From: Sulfurimonas sp. | GTDB taxonomy: Bacteria; Campylobacterota; Campylobacteria; Campylobacterales; Sulfurimonadaceae | NCBI GenBank assembly: GCA_026988245.1 | Contig: JALSLR010000098.1 | Span: forward strand, 1 to 33,905 | Direction of reading: 5' to 3' | DNA length: 33,905 nt | In this document: piece after piece, positions 16,277 through 24,490 of the stretch | How positions within the stretch are numbered: position 1 is the stretch's first letter | Layout of the letters: every line of letters starts with the position of its first letter | Notes under the pieces: generated by a model | The model's input: only the letters and a program-made list of their open reading frames with translations | What the model was told of the DNA's origin: nothing | Database searches by the model: none | Program-made: the position numbers and the translations under genes

Positions 16277-17167
16277 CTAATAATTAGTTATTAAAACTTC
16301 ATCTGTTGTTTCAAGGTTTTTATTTTTATTTTGATAATTACAGTTATGATAGCTATAAGATAGTTTATGCACCCTATATCTTTCACTCCACTCTATTAAG
16401 AGATGATTTTTTTTACTTTTACTTTGAAAAACATTAGATAATGCGAACTTAATCCCCTTAGCATCAAGAGCATCTATATACTCTAAAAGTTCTCTTTCTT
16501 GCTTTTCATCCCAGGCATTTTTTTCATTGTATGTAGCTTTACTTATAAGATAAGGTGGGTCTAGATATACAAACGAGTCACTTAGTATCTCTACATTTTT
16601 ATAATCAAATGCACTTAATGAGATATCTATACTCTTGAGTTTATCTATAAATTTTTGTAAGTTTTTTTTAATCTTATCATTAAAATCCCGCTTATTTACA
16701 GAGGAGTTAAAATCCCCTAATGGATTAAATCGTATCTGGTTGTTAAAAGAAAAAATAATGAGCATAAACAACATAAGAGGGCTTTTATCTGCATTGTAAT
16801 CGCTACGTAGTTTTTCAAATCCCTTTTTATTGTACTTAGCGACACCTAACATAGATGTTGTATCATACCTTTCAAAGCCATATCTAGAACTATTTGAAAG
16901 TCCATAATTTTGCACAAGTTGTTCTAACTTTTTTATAACCTCGTGTGAGGGATTCTCTTTAAAATACTGATAGATTTGTATCATTTTTTCATTGGTATCA
17001 TTAGCGAGAATCTTTTTCGCATCAACATTAACGCTAAGGTTGCATCCACCTGCAAATAAGTCCACAAAGGTCTCTATTTTTGGAGGAAATAGTGGCAGTA
17101 TCTGCCTAAGAAGATGGTATTTGCCACCTGTATAATTAAGTGGTGACTTGATGTACTTACTTCGCAA
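16277..17167 (-). CDS. D12-class (Dam-like) adenine-N6 DNA methyltransferase
   Basis: This 296-residue enzyme has the D12 order of motifs: motif X SPLNYTGGKYHLL (8-20), S-adenosylmethionine motif VDLFAGG (35-41), a target-recognition section with FNNQIRFNPLGDFN (141-154), and catalytic DPPY (203-206). The family methylates adenine, often within GATC or similar sites. No restriction endonuclease is beside it, so it looks like an orphan enzyme for regulation, mismatch repair or strand marking. Its start lies 11 bp inside bioF. The gene looks more AT-rich than bioF and may have been acquired and then absorbed into the operon; I have not measured this. Confidence 0.88.
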   Translation of the reverse strand: MRSKYIKSPLNYTGGKYHLLRQILPLFPPKIETFVDLFAGGCNLSVNVDAKKILANDTNEKMIQIYQYFKENPSHEVIKKLEQLVQNYGLSNSSRYGFERYDTTSMLGVAKYNKKGFEKLRSDYNADKSPLMLFMLIIFSFNNQIRFNPLGDFNSSVNKRDFNDKIKKNLQKFIDKLKSIDISLSAFDYKNVEILSDSFVYLDPPYLISKATYNEKNAWDEKQERELLEYIDALDAKGIKFALSNVFQSKSKKNHLLIEWSERYRVHKLSYSYHNCNYQNKNKNLETTDEVLITNY

Positions 17168-18254
17168 ACTTAGCGAGTTTTTTGCACAACTCTATGAGCG
17201 CGACTTCACTCTCCCCCACTCTCGCTATAAGCCTGATGATGGCACTCGGAACTGTTGGTTGTCGGATGCCACCTACAGCAAATCCACAATCAAGCATCTC
17301 ATTTTTAATCTCTAAAACTTTTTTGTTATCCCCTATGAGCATAGGGACGATTAAACCTTGCACCTCTATACCAAGTTCACGGGCAACTATCATCTGTCTG
17401 AGCTTTATTTCTTCTTTTATATGTTCTTTATTTTCAAGTATATACTCTAATGATTTATGCGCTAAAAGCGTGTCATATAATGACAAAGCAGTAGCATAGA
17501 CTATGGGTTTCGCACGGTTAATGAGGTACTCTATGATGTGGTGTGATGCTAAGATGAATGCACCAAAACTTCCATATGCCTTGCCTAGTGTGCCCATCTT
17601 AATATGGTTTGCTTTTACCTCAACACCATAGTAATCAAACACACCCATAAGGTTTTCCCCTACCACTCCACTACTATGAGCCTCATCTACTATGAGCAAG
17701 GCATCATACTCATCTGCTAAGTCAAACACCTTAGCATCACAAAGGTCACCATCCATAGAGTAGATGCCCTCTACCGCTATGATTTTTCTCTTAGCATCAT
17801 GAGTTTGTAAAAGCCTCTGTAACTCTTGCATATCATTGTGTTTAAAAAATACAACATTCACAGAGTCAAATTTTGTAGCCATCACCCCTGAGGCATGGTA
17901 TAACTCATCCATAAAAACCATATCGCCCTTACGGCACAAAGCTTCTATGAGTGCTATGTTTGCATTAAAACCACTCCCCATCACTACACCATCTTCAAAA
18001 CCATTTGCCACGCAGAGGGCATCTTCAAAATCTTTGTGTATCTGATGGTAGCCATTGACCAACAAAGAAGCTTTTGCGGAGTGTACATCCCCTGATGCTA
18101 AAACTTCACATGTCTGTTTGTGTAACTCTTTGTGATGTGCTAAACCAAGGTAGTCATTGGAAGCAAAGTCTTTTATACTATTATCAACTATCTGGCGTGC
18201 TCGAAATCTATTTGACTTTTTAAGTGCTGTAATCTCTTTTTCATAATAAAGCAT
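17157..18254 (-). CDS. bioF: 8-amino-7-oxononanoate synthase
   Basis: BioF joins pimeloyl thioester and alanine in biotin synthesis. This 365-residue alpha-oxoamine synthase has the N-terminal SNDYLGLAHH, the PLP-ring residues VDEAHSSGVVG (D190, H193), and PLP-binding K225 in HIKMGTLGKAYGSFGAF. Other family members (KBL, serine palmitoyltransferase, ALAS) are longer or have different N-termini, and BioF is the best fit. Its ATG lies 14 bp inside the maf gene and its 3' end overlaps the methyltransferase by 11 bp. No other bio gene is in the window. Four copies of the GATGCTAA motif lie in the gene, two in each orientation. Confidence 0.92.
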   Translation of the reverse strand: MLYYEKEITALKKSNRFRARQIVDNSIKDFASNDYLGLAHHKELHKQTCEVLASGDVHSAKASLLVNGYHQIHKDFEDALCVANGFEDGVVMGSGFNANIALIEALCRKGDMVFMDELYHASGVMATKFDSVNVVFFKHNDMQELQRLLQTHDAKRKIIAVEGIYSMDGDLCDAKVFDLADEYDALLIVDEAHSSGVVGENLMGVFDYYGVEVKANHIKMGTLGKAYGSFGAFILASHHIIEYLINRAKPIVYATALSLYDTLLAHKSLEYILENKEHIKEEIKLRQMIVARELGIEVQGLIVPMLIGDNKKVLEIKNEMLDCGFAVGGIRQPTVPSAIIRLIARVGESEVALIELCKKLAKFAK

Positions 18255-18786
18255 GTAATATCTCCGTGTTTAAGCCCATTGCAGTAGATTCATTTCCTCT
18301 AACCTCTTGTATATACTTTTTACAAAAGCCCTCAACCATACATGCCCCTGCCTTCCCTCGCCACTCGCCACTTAACATATAAGCATCTAAATCGTCCATA
18401 TCAAACTTAGAAAAAACATAATCCGTTGAAGAGATATCTATGATTTTTTTCTCTTTACTTTGGTATATCATACAGGTTATGATGCTAGTGATATTTCCGC
18501 TTTGTGTCATCAAAATATTTCTAGCATCATCTTCGCATCTTGCCTTTCGCAAGATCTGCCCTTGGCTTGTAACCACAGTATCTGCCACTAAAAGTGGGTA
18601 CTCATCAAAGCCAAAAGCCTTCAAGTTTGCCTTATACTTTCCTAATGTAGCTTGGTATACAAAGTTCTTAGGCGATGATGCTACGATGGCATCTTCATCA
18701 AACTCCACACTCTCTTGGATAAATTTTATCTTAGCATCATTTAAAAGCTGCGCGCGAGTTATGGAACTAGAACAGAGTCTTATCAT
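18241..18786 (-). CDS. maf: Maf-family nucleoside triphosphate pyrophosphatase
   Basis: Maf proteins hydrolyse modified or non-canonical nucleotides, some acting on dTTP/UTP and some on m7GTP. The protein starting at 18786 has 181 residues. It opens with IRLCSSSITRAQLL, the family S-S-x-x-R loop, and includes LLVADTVV with the metal-binding Asp, and GEWRGKAGACMVEG near the C-terminus. A longer in-frame start at 18840 exists but would overlap the preceding gene by 58 bp, while the 18786 ATG overlaps its stop as ATGA, so I use 18786. The C-terminal part is divergent from textbook Maf. It lies between a glycosylase-like gene and bioF with overlaps on both sides. Confidence 0.88.
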   Translation of the reverse strand: MIRLCSSSITRAQLLNDAKIKFIQESVEFDEDAIVASSPKNFVYQATLGKYKANLKAFGFDEYPLLVADTVVTSQGQILRKARCEDDARNILMTQSGNITSIITCMIYQSKEKKIIDISSTDYVFSKFDMDDLDAYMLSGEWRGKAGACMVEGFCKKYIQEVRGNESTAMGLNTEILHALL

Positions 18787-19352
18787 TGTATAGCCTTTAG
18801 CATCATATCTATTTTGTCTTTGTTTGATTCTCTGAGCCACTGGTTAAAAGATGGGTGTGGTACACGCAAAACCTCTTTAAAATTTGCCTCATTTACTACA
18901 TTATCAAAAGAAGCTTCTGCAAATTTACCACATAATATTATAGTTTTATCAGTGTGTGATGTTAAGCGAGTTTTAAACGAGTTCATCATTGTATTGATAA
19001 CTTTGTTGATGCTAAGCATTTTGTTTTTGCGTAGCCTTGGGTTTTGACGGATTTTTTCAAAGAAAACCATAGCATCTTCCATCTTAGCATCATCGTAAGC
19101 GGACATCTGTAAAGGGTAGTTAGATACATTGAGTATACCAAGCTTTTGTACTTTTTTCTCAAAGATGAGCTTACCCAAAGCATCGCCACCACCAAACACA
19201 ACCCTAGTCATATCTTTACCGCTTTTTCCAGCCACAGGGTAGCCCTGCTTTACCTCTTCATTGTGAGGGGATTCCAAGACAAACAAGACTTTAGTATCTT
19301 CATAGATGAGATCATCGACAAAATAATCTTTTAGTTTTTCATATATCATCAT
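18783..19352 (-). CDS. Uracil-DNA glycosylase-superfamily-like protein
   Basis: This 189-residue protein has LFVLESPHNEEVKQGYPVAGKSG at 23-45 (given here only as landmarks: ESPH at 27-30, GYPVAGKSG at 37-45). That layout matches the GEAPG...G.PFVG..G block of family 4/5 uracil-DNA glycosylases. Near the C-terminus RVPHPSF resembles the HPS motif. No iron-sulphur cysteine set is seen, so it is not a standard family 4 enzyme; function is uncertain but nucleic-acid base excision is plausible. The start at 19352 forms an ATGA overlap with hipA; an upstream ATG at 19370 is less likely. It precedes maf, another nucleotide-hygiene gene, by an ATGA overlap. Confidence 0.65.
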   Translation of the reverse strand: MMIYEKLKDYFVDDLIYEDTKVLFVLESPHNEEVKQGYPVAGKSGKDMTRVVFGGGDALGKLIFEKKVQKLGILNVSNYPLQMSAYDDAKMEDAMVFFEKIRQNPRLRKNKMLSINKVINTMMNSFKTRLTSHTDKTIILCGKFAEASFDNVVNEANFKEVLRVPHPSFNQWLRESNKDKIDMMLKAIQ

Positions 19353-20485
19353 ATCTCTTCTTTCCAGCAACTCACTAACTCATCCAAAAAGACTCTTACG
19401 TCTGCATCATTCGTTTCATATGCAAATATCTCTTGTTTTGTTTGAACTATAGCATCATAACACTCATCTACAACATCTTTATACTCTTTTTCACTCAAAC
19501 CACAACTCTGCTTTGCAAATATTTTATATGTTTTTTCTTTAAACCATAGTTTTGCATTACCAAGCTTTAATGCTGGTATATCATTTTTGATATATTTCGT
19601 AGTTGTTATTACATCATATATTGGTGCGAACTTGGCATCTTCATAGTCGTGTTTATATAAGATGCCATAGTTTTTCAAATGTCCATCTCCATTTTGTAAA
19701 AGATGGTTCATTACTATTGCTTTAAAAAATATTTTTAAGGTTTTTTTTCTGTTATGAGGGGGGATTATATCTTTGATTACTCTCGTTATCTCTTCATAAC
19801 TTCCATCATATTTTTCCTCTGTTTGACGCGCCGTAAGCACACACATATCTTCAAAGCCCAAGTAAGTCTCATCTTCATCTACATCAAAGCGTTTCATTAT
19901 AAACATAGACTTATCATCACTTAGATAAAACTCAGGCGTATGTAAACCTGCATTTTTTACAGCACGCATACAAAAGTACTCATTAAGAGCCAAGTTTGGG
20001 TAGATACTTTCAAAAGACTTCACTATAAAATGCTCAAACTTCATAGTATTCTTATTGTGTGCTTGCAAAAGCAACTTTGGCTGAACACCAGAAACTCCAG
20101 AGCGTATAGCAAATCTTTGCATCAATTCTTCAAAAAGGTCTACTTTATCACTCTTTATGATATCATCAAGTTCTAAACTATCGTTCGTATCTATAATCTC
20201 GTTAAATTTTACACGCCCCAACATATAAGGACCTATCAATCTTAGGAGATTGATATCATCCATTTTTTGCAATTTTGCAAAATGGTTTTTAATAACATCT
20301 TTGAGCGAACCCTCAGGCATATTCATCTCAAAAATCGGATGGAGTTTTTTACTTACCCAACTTGAATCTCTTATTGGCATAGAGAGGCTCACTAACTCTT
20401 TTGAATCTTTTAAATAATTAAAAACATAGCGCTCCTCTTCTAAACTCAAATCTCCATTGTGGGTTTTGTTAATAAATACTTTCAA
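19349..20485 (-). CDS. hipA: HipA-family serine/threonine kinase toxin
   Basis: This 378-residue HipA kinase has a HipA_N-type region (about 5-100; MNMPEGSLKDVI, LLRLIGPYMLGRVKF), the phosphate/Gly-rich loop SGVSGVQPK (129-137), KSF...NEYFCMRAV, catalytic D267 in NGDGHLKNYGILY, and metal-binding D291 in APIYDVITT. E. coli HipA phosphorylates glutamyl-tRNA synthetase and stops growth; related kinases target other synthetases. It is about 60 residues shorter than E. coli HipA but the catalytic residues are present, so it looks active. It overlaps hipB by 4 bp upstream and the glycosylase-like gene by 4 bp downstream. alaS lies a few genes upstream, which is noted only as context. Confidence 0.9.
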   Translation of the reverse strand: MKVFINKTHNGDLSLEEERYVFNYLKDSKELVSLSMPIRDSSWVSKKLHPIFEMNMPEGSLKDVIKNHFAKLQKMDDINLLRLIGPYMLGRVKFNEIIDTNDSLELDDIIKSDKVDLFEELMQRFAIRSGVSGVQPKLLLQAHNKNTMKFEHFIVKSFESIYPNLALNEYFCMRAVKNAGLHTPEFYLSDDKSMFIMKRFDVDEDETYLGFEDMCVLTARQTEEKYDGSYEEITRVIKDIIPPHNRKKTLKIFFKAIVMNHLLQNGDGHLKNYGILYKHDYEDAKFAPIYDVITTTKYIKNDIPALKLGNAKLWFKEKTYKIFAKQSCGLSEKEYKDVVDECYDAIVQTKQEIFAYETNDADVRVFLDELVSCWKEEI

Positions 20486-20733
20486 AATATTTTTCTTTCA
20501 GCCTGTAATTCTTCTAGTGTTCGTGGGCGATTTTTTTCTCTGATGCTAAACTCGAAACCTAGTAGGTCTAATAGAATCTCTACTTTTTTTATCCCCACTT
20601 CATCTATAAAGCCATTTTCAATTTTGGAAATTGTTCTTTTGGTTATACCAGAGTATTCTTGCAAATCATTTTGAGAATAATGTTTACTTTTTCGCAAGTT
20701 TTTTATCTCTTGTCCTAGTTCTAGCAGTGTCAA
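20482..20733 (-). CDS. hipB: HipB-like helix-turn-helix antitoxin
   Basis: This 83-residue protein has an N-terminal Cro/C1-type helix-turn-helix (about 5-60): LGQEIKNLRKSKHYSQNDLQEYSGI, then TISKIENG (landmarks only: SQNDL recognition start, ISKIENG). A basic tail (REKNRPRTLEELQAERKIF) follows. HipB binds and neutralises HipA and represses the shared promoter. The start codon is TTG at 20733, preceded by AAGGG at a good distance; no in-frame ATG exists upstream before the paired operators. Its end overlaps hipA by 4 bp (ATGA), the usual antitoxin-first order. Confidence 0.88.
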   Translation of the reverse strand: MTLLELGQEIKNLRKSKHYSQNDLQEYSGITKRTISKIENGFIDEVGIKKVEILLDLLGFEFSIREKNRPRTLEELQAERKIF

Positions 20734-20748
20734 AGTATCCCTTTTTAA

Positions 20749-20800
20749 GAAGTATATTTCCTATTGTAGCATATATTTGCATTTATAAGAAATATACTTC
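20749..20800 (-). promoter_or_regulatory. hipB promoter bracketed by two inverted operators
   Basis: GAAGTATATTTC (20749-20760) and its exact reverse complement GAAATATACTTC (20789-20800) lie 40 bp apart, each also nearly self-palindromic. Between them on the minus strand is a -10 candidate TACAAT (20768 to 20763), 17 bp from TTCTTA at the -35 position inside the distal operator. The proximal operator covers the expected transcription start. This is the arrangement expected for HipB autorepression, with two dimers four helical turns apart. Confidence 0.7.
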
Positions 20801-21160
20801 CTATTTTATACAGCATTTTTTATACTTTTTACCACTGCCACATGGACAAGATTCATTTCTTGATATTGATGATGCTAAGAGCTTTCCATCATCATACTTC
20901 CACTCATCATCGACTTTAACAAAACTACTTATCTCATGTAAGAGGCCTATAACTCCATCTTCAGTGTAGTAGGCTTTAAACTCTACTGTGTCCTCCTTAG
21001 CATCAACAACCTCTAGCTTAAGCCACTCGATGTTTTTGTATGCAGACATATCTGTTGGGGTTTCTTGTGTAGTTGTTTGAGCGAGGTACTCACCGTCCAT
21101 TCGAACAAATGCGTCGTAACGACTTCGCATAAGTTGTTCGGGGGTGAGAATTTTATCCAT
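20801..21160 (-). CDS. YchJ-like protein with C-terminal SEC-C zinc motif
   Basis: This 119-residue protein opens LTPEQLMRSRYDAFVRMDGEYL and continues through a compact NTF2-like fold (WLKLEVVDAKEDTVEFKAYY, DGKLLASSISRNE), the middle domain of the YchJ/UPF0225 family. It ends with the zinc-binding SEC-C motif CPCGSGKKYKKCC. Unlike E. coli YchJ (about 150 residues) it lacks the N-terminal second SEC-C copy. The biochemical role of the family is unknown; SEC-C motifs mediate zinc-dependent protein contacts, as in SecA. It starts 2 bp after the membrane-protein gene, so they are co-transcribed, and its stop codon touches the distal hipB operator. Confidence 0.82.
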   Translation of the reverse strand: MDKILTPEQLMRSRYDAFVRMDGEYLAQTTTQETPTDMSAYKNIEWLKLEVVDAKEDTVEFKAYYTEDGVIGLLHEISSFVKVDDEWKYDDGKLLASSISRNESCPCGSGKKYKKCCIK

Positions 21161-21162
21161 TT

Positions 21163-21645
21163 TTAGATGTTTGAAGAGAGGTATGTACCTAAAAAGATGG
21201 CGATAACACCAAGGATGATGTTTGCAGGGACTTGATACTTTCCGATGAACTCTAGTTGCGTTTTTGCTAAAAGCACATCAGAATCAGCAAGAGCTTTCTC
21301 AGCACGGTTTCTTCTTTTCATCATAACGATTAGATTGATGAACATAATAGACCAGATACCCTCTTTAGCATGTCCAAGTGCTGAAAAGTCTGTATGTTTG
21401 AGATCATACCCTTTGAGCATAAACACCGCTGTAATGATGAGGATGATTACAAAAGGAAGGACGATTGTAAAAAGGCGTTTAAGTGCGTGAGCGATACGCT
21501 CTAGTCTTTGCCCAGGGGATTCTATGACCAAGAAAGATTGATGTGCTGCAAAACGCATAGCTATCATCCCCCCTACCCATACTACTGCTGAAATTACATG
21601 TAAAAATACTATAAGTGTTTTGTTGTCTAAAAATAGTTCTTGCAT
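21163..21645 (-). CDS. Four-helix membrane protein, CopD-like
   Basis: This 160-residue integral membrane protein has hydrophobic segments at about 8-30 (LIVFLHVISAVVWVGGMIAM), 58-77 (LFTIVLPFVIILIITAVFML), 93-107 and 136-157. The first helix pattern LHVISAVVWVGGM, with His and Trp on one face, is typical of CopD and related heme- or copper-associated membrane families. I cannot assign a substrate. It is 2 bp upstream of the SEC-C gene. Its own upstream region holds structured repeat locus B and separates it from alaS. Confidence 0.7.
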   Translation of the reverse strand: MQELFLDNKTLIVFLHVISAVVWVGGMIAMRFAAHQSFLVIESPGQRLERIAHALKRLFTIVLPFVIILIITAVFMLKGYDLKHTDFSALGHAKEGIWSIMFINLIVMMKRRNRAEKALADSDVLLAKTQLEFIGKYQVPANIILGVIAIFLGTYLSSNI

Positions 21646-21698
21646 TTTTTTCCTTTATATTTGTAGATACTGAATTACCATACCTATGTGGTACAACT

Positions 21699-21783
21699 CG
21701 TCATCGTGTGCACAGTCCGTCATCGTGTGCACAGTCCGTCATTGTATGCACAGTCCGTCATTCCGTGCTTGATACGGAATCTA
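21699..21783. repeat. Structured intergenic repeat, locus B (single hairpin with 19-mers)
   Basis: Three 19-bp tandem units (starts 21699, 21718, 21737) of the form CGTCATCGTGTGCACAGTC lead to a hairpin, ATTCCGTG/TACGGAAT with loop CTTGA (21760-21780). The terminal CTA at 21781-21783 completes the family end GAATCTA and, read on the minus strand, is the TAG stop of alaS. Only one outer hairpin is clear; the opposite end (about 21665-21698) is degenerate. Hairpin design and the CGTCATTC core match loci A and C, while the inner spacer is locus-specific. Confidence 0.85.
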
Positions 21784-24330
21784 CTTTAAAATCTCCGTTA
21801 TAAACTCTAATGATTCTTTTTTAGCCTCAGGAAGCTTAGTCTTATCTTTACCACCAGCTTGAGCGAAGTCTGCCCTACCTCCGCCACCTCCACCAAGTAT
21901 AGGTGCGATTTTTTTGATCCACTCCCCTGCCTTAGCATCACAGCCTTTAACACCAGCTGCTATGAGGACTTTGTCACCTTTTACTTGAAAAAGCATCGCA
22001 CAAAGTTTATCATTTGCATTTTTTAGCTCATCTATCTTCTCTTTGATGTCGCCACTTGGTAACTCTTCAACTACAACGGCTACGCCATTGACTTCGTTAG
22101 TTGTTATTTCAACTTTAGAACTCTCTTGTGCATCTTTTAATTCTGTTTTTAGTTCAAGTAAATTTGTTTTTAGTCTTGAGATTCCAGCTAAAACGTCAAG
22201 GTTTTTAACTTCAGATTCTACTTGCTTGATTAACATTCTTTGCTCACAGAAATGCTCATACGCAGCGTGACCAACAACAGCCTCTATGCGACGAACACCA
22301 GCTGAAACACCAGACTCTTTAGTGATGATAAACGAGCCTATAGAAGCAGTATTATCTACATGACAACCTCCACAAAACTCTACTGAAGATGTGTCAAAAC
22401 TTACAACTCGAACCTCATCGCCATACTTCTCACCGAACTGTGCTTTTGCTCCAGAGTTCTTAGCATCATCTATACTCATCACTTTTGTGACTTGAGGTAT
22501 TGCGCGAGATATAAGCGCATTGACGCGTTGTTCTATCTCTACTAACTCTGCATGTTCGAGTGCTTTTGGATGTGAGAAGTCAAAACGAAGTCTCTTAGCA
22601 TCATTGAGTGAACCAGCTTGAGAGATATGCTCACCCAACACGTCAAATAAGACGGCATGAAGCAAGTGCGTAGCTGAATGGTGCTTGATGATTTCTCCGC
22701 GTGAGGTATCTACCTTAGCATCAACACTATCGCCCACTTTTAAAAATGAGTTTACTTCTACATGACAAAGGTTTAAACCAAAAAACTTTTTCGTGTCTAA
22801 GACTTTTGCAAAACCTTCTAACTCACCCTCATCTCCAGTTTGACCACCAGATTCTGCGTAAAAAGGAGTTTTCTCAAGAAGCACCCAACCACGCGTGTCA
22901 GCTGCTAAAGAATCAACATTTTTAAACTCTGCGTCAAGCAAGGCTTGTACTTTCACCTTTGCTTCTAAGTTCTCATAACCGATAAATTCGTTTTCGCCAA
23001 ACTTTTCTAATAACTCTTTAAAGTCACCACTTTCTCCAGCATCCCCACTCCCTTTCCAGGCAGCTTTCGCACGGGTGCGTTGCTCTAGCATCAACTCATT
23101 AAAAGTTGTGGTGTCAAGCTTTAAGTTTTTCTCTCTTAGCATATCTTCTGTGAGGTCTAGTGGGAAACCAAAAGTATCGTAAAGTTTAAAAGCTACAGCA
23201 CCACTAAAAGTCTCTTTTGTATTTTTAAGTTCTTCGTTAAAAAGAGCTATTCCAGACTCTATAGTTTTGAAAAATCTTGCTTCTTCAAGTTGTATCTGCT
23301 GTGAAACCGCCTTTGCCTTAGTGTTTAAGTACTCATACTCCCCACCCATGATGCTAACAACAGTTGGAATAAGCTTGTGCATAAAAGGTTCACGAAAACC
23401 TAGAAGATACCCATGACGAACTGCACGTCTTAAAATACGACGAAGCACATAACCACGACCCTCGTTTGAAAAGTTTGTACCCTGTGCTAACAAAAAAAGT
23501 GCTGTTCTTATATGGTCAGCGATAACTCTATAAGATGCCCCAGACTTGTACTCATACTTTTTACCTATAAGCTCTTGGACTTGGTTGATGATTGGCATAA
23601 AAAGTGAAGAATCATAGTTAGAGAGTTTGCCCTCTTTGATGGCTACTACACGCTCTAAACCCATACCTGTGTCTATGGAAGGCTTAGGAAGTGGATTGAG
23701 TTTCCCATCGCTTGAGCGCTCATACTGCATAAACACTAAGTTCCAGATTTCTAAAAATCTATCGCCCTCACCACCAAGATAATCCTCTTCACCAGAAAAA
23801 TGCTCCGCACCTTGGTCATAAAATATCTCAGAGCAAGGTCCACATGCTCCAGTATCGCCCATAGACCAAAAGTTATCAGCATCGCCAAGTCTTTTGATAC
23901 GCTCAAGTGGTACATGTTTTTGCCAAAGTTTTTCAGCCTCATCATCACTATCATGCACAGTTACCCAAAGCTTTTCTACTGGAAGTTCTAAGTTTTTTGT
24001 TAAAAATTCCCAAGCGAAGTCAATTACTTCTTCTTTGAAGTAATCACCAAAACTAAAGTTACCAAGCATCTCAAAAAAAGTATGATGTCTTGCAGTATGC
24101 CCTACATTTTCAAGGTCATTATGTTTCCCACCTGCACGAAGACAAGTCTGGCATGAAGTTGCGCGAGGATTAGCAGGCGAAGGGATTTCACCTGTAAAGA
24201 TGGACTTAAAAGGTACCATTCCTGCGTTATTAAAAAGTAGTGTAGCATCCTCAGGCACTAATGGTGCTGATGCTACTCTTGCATGATTTTTTGATTGAAA
24301 AAACTTTAAAAATTCTTCTCTAATATCCAT
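21781..24330 (-). CDS. alaS: Alanyl-tRNA synthetase
   Basis: AlaS charges tRNA-Ala and is essential. The 849-residue length and domain order are normal. The class II catalytic core runs from [19 protein letters not shown] with [34 protein letters not shown] and [12 protein letters not shown]. The tRNA recognition region follows. The editing domain has the zinc motif [12 protein letters not shown] ... CGGCHV, and the C-terminal glycine-rich C-Ala domain has [15 protein letters not shown]. It carries five GATGCTAA copies, four of them in the codons for Asp-Ala-Lys. Its TAG stop is the last three bases of repeat locus B. Confidence 0.97.
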   Translation of the reverse strand: MDIREEFLKFFQSKNHARVASAPLVPEDATLLFNNAGMVPFKSIFTGEIPSPANPRATSCQTCLRAGGKHNDLENVGHTARHHTFFEMLGNFSFGDYFKEEVIDFAWEFLTKNLELPVEKLWVTVHDSDDEAEKLWQKHVPLERIKRLGDADNFWSMGDTGACGPCSEIFYDQGAEHFSGEEDYLGGEGDRFLEIWNLVFMQYERSSDGKLNPLPKPSIDTGMGLERVVAIKEGKLSNYDSSLFMPIINQVQELIGKKYEYKSGASYRVIADHIRTALFLLAQGTNFSNEGRGYVLRRILRRAVRHGYLLGFREPFMHKLIPTVVSIMGGEYEYLNTKAKAVSQQIQLEEARFFKTIESGIALFNEELKNTKETFSGAVAFKLYDTFGFPLDLTEDMLREKNLKLDTTTFNELMLEQRTRAKAAWKGSGDAGESGDFKELLEKFGENEFIGYENLEAKVKVQALLDAEFKNVDSLAADTRGWVLLEKTPFYAESGGQTGDEGELEGFAKVLDTKKFFGLNLCHVEVNSFLKVGDSVDAKVDTSRGEIIKHHSATHLLHAVLFDVLGEHISQAGSLNDAKRLRFDFSHPKALEHAELVEIEQRVNALISRAIPQVTKVMSIDDAKNSGAKAQFGEKYGDEVRVVSFDTSSVEFCGGCHVDNTASIGSFIITKESGVSAGVRRIEAVVGHAAYEHFCEQRMLIKQVESEVKNLDVLAGISRLKTNLLELKTELKDAQESSKVEITTNEVNGVAVVVEELPSGDIKEKIDELKNANDKLCAMLFQVKGDKVLIAAGVKGCDAKAGEWIKKIAPILGGGGGGRADFAQAGGKDKTKLPEAKKESLEFITEILK

Positions 24331-24449
24331 AAATATTTCCTAGTGAGACCTATATCTCATATATAATTGACGCGATTATATCAAAAAATTACTATATTTA
24401 GCCTAAATAGCCAGCTTTTTCTGCTAACACTTCACTTACACTATTCCCT

Positions 24450-24455
24450 TATAAT
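24450..24455 (+). promoter_or_regulatory. Candidate -10 box for the DUF2202 lipoprotein gene
   Basis: TATAAT lies 35 bp before the ATG at 24491 in the 160-bp divergent spacer 24331-24490 between alaS and this gene. An AAAAGGA Shine-Dalgarno at 24476-24482 follows. Nothing else clear was seen in the spacer. Confidence 0.5.
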
Positions 24456-24490
24456 TACACTATAACTTAAAACACAAAAGGATATATGTT

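Noticed and set aside
18787..18840. Longer N-terminus for Maf starting at 18840
   Set aside because: It would overlap the upstream gene by 58 bp, adds residues not typical of Maf, and the 18786 ATG forms an ATGA overlap and starts at the conserved strand.
21932..22722. GATGCTAA enrichment as a mere result of Asp-Ala-Lys peptides in alaS
   Set aside because: Other copies in the window are antisense or in other frames (Leu-Ala-Ser, x-Ser-Ile, Met-Leu), and Lys uses the rarer AAG in most copies, so peptide choice alone does not explain it.
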